Both the position numbers and the translations under genes were made by a program. From Roseivirga sp. UBA7431 (lineage in GTDB: Bacteria; Bacteroidota; Bacteroidia; Cytophagales; Cyclobacteriaceae), in contig DLQN01000090.1 of the NCBI GenBank assembly GCA_002477595.1, positions 12,343 to 20,585 on the forward strand: DNA of 8,243 nt, in the 5' to 3' direction. Under the pieces are notes generated by a model. The model worked only from the letters and a program-made list of their open reading frames with translations, was not told where the DNA came from and made no database searches. Below are positions 6,643-8,243 of the stretch, piece by piece (the first letter of the stretch is position 1; every line of letters starts with the position of its first letter).

Positions 6643-6675
6643 TATTAATATTATGATGTGAAATTATAGATAATA

Positions 6676-6948
6676 CTAGTCTCCAGCTACAAGCTTTTTA
6701 AACGTTAACTTGAAATAAATTAAGATCCCGCTGAGCATAAAAATGATAGTATTAGCAATAATTACAGGAAGGAGGTTTAGCGAAAAAGCATAGACTAACC
6801 AGACAATAGTACTCGTAAAGACAATCAAGAGCATATTCATACTCAAGTCTCCTACGCTCTTTGTTTTCCAAGCTTGTAGCACTTGAGGAATAAATGTGAT
6901 GCTACTCAATAGCGCACCTATATGTCCCATTATTTCTGTCCACTCCAT
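6676..6948 (-). CDS. SemiSWEET sugar transporter (PQ-loop, MtN3/saliva family)
   Basis: A 90-residue membrane protein with three predicted membrane helices: about 7-26, 36-56 and 60-80. The first holds the PQ motif (FIPQV, P21-Q22) and is followed by the typical SVGDLS turn (31-36). W50 and N66 are spaced like the sugar-contacting Trp/Asn pair of characterised bacterial SemiSWEETs. Such proteins dimerise to form a passive carrier for mono- or disaccharides in the inner membrane; the substrate here is not known. Length is usual for the family. The ATG at 6948 starts just before the first helix. Upstream on the minus strand TATTTTTA (6979-6972) resembles a TAnnTTTG -7 box without a good TTG partner. 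The gene seems to stand alone. Confidence 0.92.
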   Translation of the reverse strand: MEWTEIMGHIGALLSSITFIPQVLQAWKTKSVGDLSMNMLLIVFTSTIVWLVYAFSLNLLPVIIANTIIFMLSGILIYFKLTFKKLVAGD

Positions 6949-7023
6949 TTTGTTAGCTTTTTGTCCCTTTCTAAAAATAGGCTTGTGATACAGAAGAAAC
7001 CTAATAAAAGGAGAGTAATTTCA

Positions 7024-7053
7024 TTGAACTATTTTTTTAATACACTATTTTTT
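7024..7053 (+). promoter_or_regulatory. Candidate Bacteroidota promoter for the small RNA at 7057
   Basis: TTG at 7024-7026 and TATTTTTT at 7046-7053 (7 of 8 to TAnnTTTG) are 19 bases apart, a normal spacing for the Bacteroidota sigma factor. The first G after the T run is 7057, where a hairpin begins. T runs make such matches likely by chance, so this is moderate evidence at best. Confidence 0.38.
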
Positions 7054-7056
7054 TTT

Positions 7057-7189
7057 GGCAGTGAAAAAAATATCCATTGCCCTCGTGTCTATACTAAACG
7101 CCATACAGATCAGATGAAGGAAGTGATGGGCATCCCATCTTTTCCAAAGAAATAAATTCAAAAAGGCCTCGATTCATCGGGGCCCTTTT
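7057..7189 (+). ncRNA. Candidate structured small RNA, about 133 nt, family unknown
   Basis: The stretch shows three consecutive hairpins and no convincing gene. Hairpin 1 pairs GGCAGTG (7057-7063) with CATTGCC (7075-7081), one G-U pair. Hairpin 2 pairs GATGGG (7125-7130) with CCCATC (7134-7139) around loop CAT, extended by GGAA (7119-7122) with TTCC (7142-7145). Hairpin 3 is the terminator at 7160-7189. A plausible promoter lies just upstream. An overlapping + reading frame ends at 7155 with MKEVMGIPSFPKK, but its upstream half runs antisense through the SemiSWEET start and poly-T tracts, so I do not think it is a gene. The RNA could also be an unrecognised small-peptide mRNA. I cannot assign it to a known RNA family. 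Confidence 0.42.
7160..7189. terminator. Bidirectional intrinsic terminator
   Basis: GGCCTCGA (7165-7172) pairs with TCGGGGCC (7177-7184), one G-U pair, around loop TTCA. Five A precede the stem and CTTTT follows it, so it can act on either strand. No protein gene reads into it from either side, which suggests that it ends the small RNA and insulates the promoter of the next gene. Confidence 0.75.
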
Positions 7190-7205
7190 CTTCTCTCCTA
7201 TTTTA

Positions 7206-7237
7206 TTGACTTCTTGCACCTTAGTTCGTTATATTCG
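7206..7237 (+). promoter_or_regulatory. Candidate promoter of the IF-2-N-like gene
   Basis: TTG at 7206-7208 and TATATTCG at 7230-7237 (7 of 8 to TAnnTTTG) are separated by 21 bases, within the range for Bacteroidota promoters. Transcription would begin near 7244, giving a short leader before the ATG at 7258. Confidence 0.45.
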
Positions 7238-7257
7238 CATTTTAACGCCTCCAAAGC

Positions 7258-8088
7258 ATGCGACTCGGACAACTTTCTCGAAAACTTGAAGTCTCCTCAG
7301 ACCAGATAGCAAAACTTTTAAACGATAACTTCCGAGAAGTAAGTAGTCACCCTAATGTAAAACTGACTGATGAGGAGTTGGATTTTGTCCAGAATCACTT
7401 CCCGCCACCAGCAAAGACTAAAGCTCCTGAACCAGCTGAACCAGCTCCTGTTCTAGAAGCACCAACTGTTGAAGAGAGCCCTTCAGAAGTTGATGAAGTG
7501 GAAGCGGAAAAGGAAAAGGAAGAAGTTGAAAAAGAAACGCCAGAATTTGTTGAATCATTAAGGCCACAATTCATCAGTCTTGAAGAAGAATTTCTTGCAC
7601 AAACCGATGGTTTAGAACTTTATAAGACCGAAAAGCCTGTTTTAGAGGGCTTGAAAGTTGTAGGTAAAATCGAATTACCAGAGCCTGTAATAAAAGAGAA
7701 AACTGAAGACGATCTTGTTAAAGAAGCACGTAAGACACGTGAAAGAAAGTCTAATCGAAGAGATGACGTTCGTAGAAGATCGGGGAGTAATGGACCATCC
7801 TTAATTGAGGCGCGTAAAAAAGCTGAAAGACTAGAAAAGAAAAAGAAGTTTGAAGAAGAGAAGAAACTAAGAGAGCTCAAGAAGAAGCATTACGAAGAGA
7901 ACGTAAAAGCCAAGATTGTCAAGACTCCTCCAAAGAAGAAAAAGAAACCAGCTCAGGCAGTGGTAGCCCACATTGCACCCACTACTAGTACCGTTAGTAA
8001 AAAGAGACCTTTGAAAAAGGCTGCTCCAAAATCTACTAACCCACTGAAAAAATTCTGGCTATGGCTTAATGGTGAGTACGACAAGTAG
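7258..8088 (+). CDS. Charged protein with an IF-2 N-terminal-like domain; function unknown
   Basis: The protein has 276 residues. Residues 1-48 (MRLGQLSRKLEVSSDQIAKL and on, with SSHPNVKLTDEEL) resemble the small helical IF-2 N-terminal domain of Bacteroidota initiation factor 2, including its N-PN-KL stretch. Then come a Pro/Ala/Glu-rich linker (49-97), a segment with GLKVVGKIELPEP (131-143) like the VGKIDL motif of the Bacteroidota IF-2 linker, and a very basic, probably coiled-coil stretch (150-233) rich in Lys, Arg and Glu. It ends in NPLKKFWLWLNGEYDK. There is no GTPase domain, so it is not an initiation factor; it looks like a stand-alone relative of the IF-2 N-terminal half. RNA or ribosome binding is a guess from charge. 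No signal peptide is seen. A promoter and an upstream terminator suggest a single-gene unit. Confidence 0.65.
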   Translation: MRLGQLSRKLEVSSDQIAKLLNDNFREVSSHPNVKLTDEELDFVQNHFPPPAKTKAPEPAEPAPVLEAPTVEESPSEVDEVEAEKEKEEVEKETPEFVESLRPQFISLEEEFLAQTDGLELYKTEKPVLEGLKVVGKIELPEPVIKEKTEDDLVKEARKTRERKSNRRDDVRRRSGSNGPSLIEARKKAERLEKKKKFEEEKKLRELKKKHYEENVKAKIVKTPPKKKKKPAQAVVAHIAPTTSTVSKKRPLKKAAPKSTNPLKKFWLWLNGEYDK

Positions 8089-8095
8089 ACCAAAA

Positions 8096-8120
8096 GCTTC
8101 GACTAGATTTTCTAGTCTAA
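8096..8120. terminator. Hairpin between convergent genes, possible terminator
   Basis: GACTAGA (8101-8107) and TCTAGTC (8111-8117) form a 7-base stem with a TTT loop, extended by TT/AA pairs after one mismatch. It sits between two genes that face each other and includes the stop codon of the leftward one. A T tract is weak on both sides, so termination is uncertain. Confidence 0.4.
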
Positions 8121-8243
8121 AACATTCTTGACCTTAACAACCTCTGAAATCACACTTAAAGCAATCTCTTTAGCAGACATTGCTCCAATATGAAGTCCAA
8201 TCGGTGCATGAATACGACTGATTTGATCTTCTGTATAACCATA
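8112..8243 (-). CDS. XdhC/CoxI family protein, C-terminal end only
   Basis: The last 43 codons of a gene that enters from the right edge. The signature RIHAPIGLHIGAMSAKEIAL (residues 10-29 of the fragment) matches the end of the XdhC Rossmann domain, RIHAPIGLDIGA-TPEEIA in relatives, followed by the usual final helix (SVISEVVKVKNVLD). The family helps insert or sulfurate the molybdenum cofactor in xanthine dehydrogenase or CO dehydrogenase-type enzymes; the partner enzyme is not in the window. The stop TAG is at 8114-8112, within a hairpin. Confidence 0.87.
   Translation of the reverse strand, partial: YGYTEDQISRIHAPIGLHIGAMSAKEIALSVISEVVKVKNVLD

Noticed and set aside
7061..7117. GTG-started frame reading like a signal peptide (KKISIALVSILNAIQIR)
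   Set aside because: It ends after 18 codons, has no ribosome site, and lies within the hairpin region.
6922..7155. A + strand reading frame of 77 codons ending MKEVMGIPSFPKK
   Set aside because: It starts antisense inside the SemiSWEET gene, runs through poly-T tracts that yield runs of Phe, resembles no family I know, and its end coincides with strong RNA hairpins. It is better explained by a small RNA.
7620..7880. Minus-strand reading frame rich in Ser, Phe and Leu
   Set aside because: It is the complement of the Lys/Glu-rich coding segment of the IF-2-N-like gene.

Overview
The window looks like a chromosomal segment of a Bacteroidota bacterium, probably a marine member of the Cytophagales or a relative; this placement is inferred, not computed. 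The reasons are the moderately AT-rich DNA, the lack of strong Shine-Dalgarno sites before genes, two candidate promoters of the Bacteroidota type (TTG, about 20 bases, TAnnTTTG), and the gene families present: an M19 dipeptidase lipoprotein, a dinB/dnaE pair of Bacteroidota style, a SemiSWEET, and an orphan domain like the N-terminus of IF-2.

Layout from left to right. A lipoprotein dipeptidase runs leftward off the window edge. A type II toxin-antitoxin pair points rightward: the antitoxin is intact, but the RelE/ParE-type toxin carries a +1 frameshift in a run of three G. The toxin meets the error-prone DNA polymerase III alpha subunit gene (dnaE, leftward) stop to stop inside one CTAG. 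Upstream of dnaE lies a 357-base element: the decayed remains of a four-helix-bundle gene (23S rRNA intervening-sequence protein family) between two arrays of 7-base AGCT-containing repeats in opposite orientation. Next come a Y-family polymerase (dinB, leftward), a spacer with a 29-base near-perfect palindrome, and a SemiSWEET gene (leftward). A 309-base gap holds a candidate small RNA with its own promoter and a bidirectional terminator. Last are a charged protein with an IF-2-like N-terminal domain (rightward) and the C-terminal end of an XdhC/CoxI-family gene (leftward).

How the genes work together. dinB and dnaE are the two polymerases of a translesion-synthesis (mutagenesis) module, comparable to imuB/dnaE2 cassettes. 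The DinB-type protein carries an internal QINLF clamp-binding motif. The DnaE lacks canonical metal ligands in its PHP domain, so it probably does not proofread. The four-helix-bundle element has entered between these two genes and pushed them 415 bases apart. Palindromes upstream of each polymerase gene are candidate operators for a damage regulator that is not in the window.

The least described parts are the repeat-flanked four-helix-bundle element, the candidate small RNA, the frameshifted toxin next to an intact antitoxin, and the stand-alone IF-2-N-like protein.
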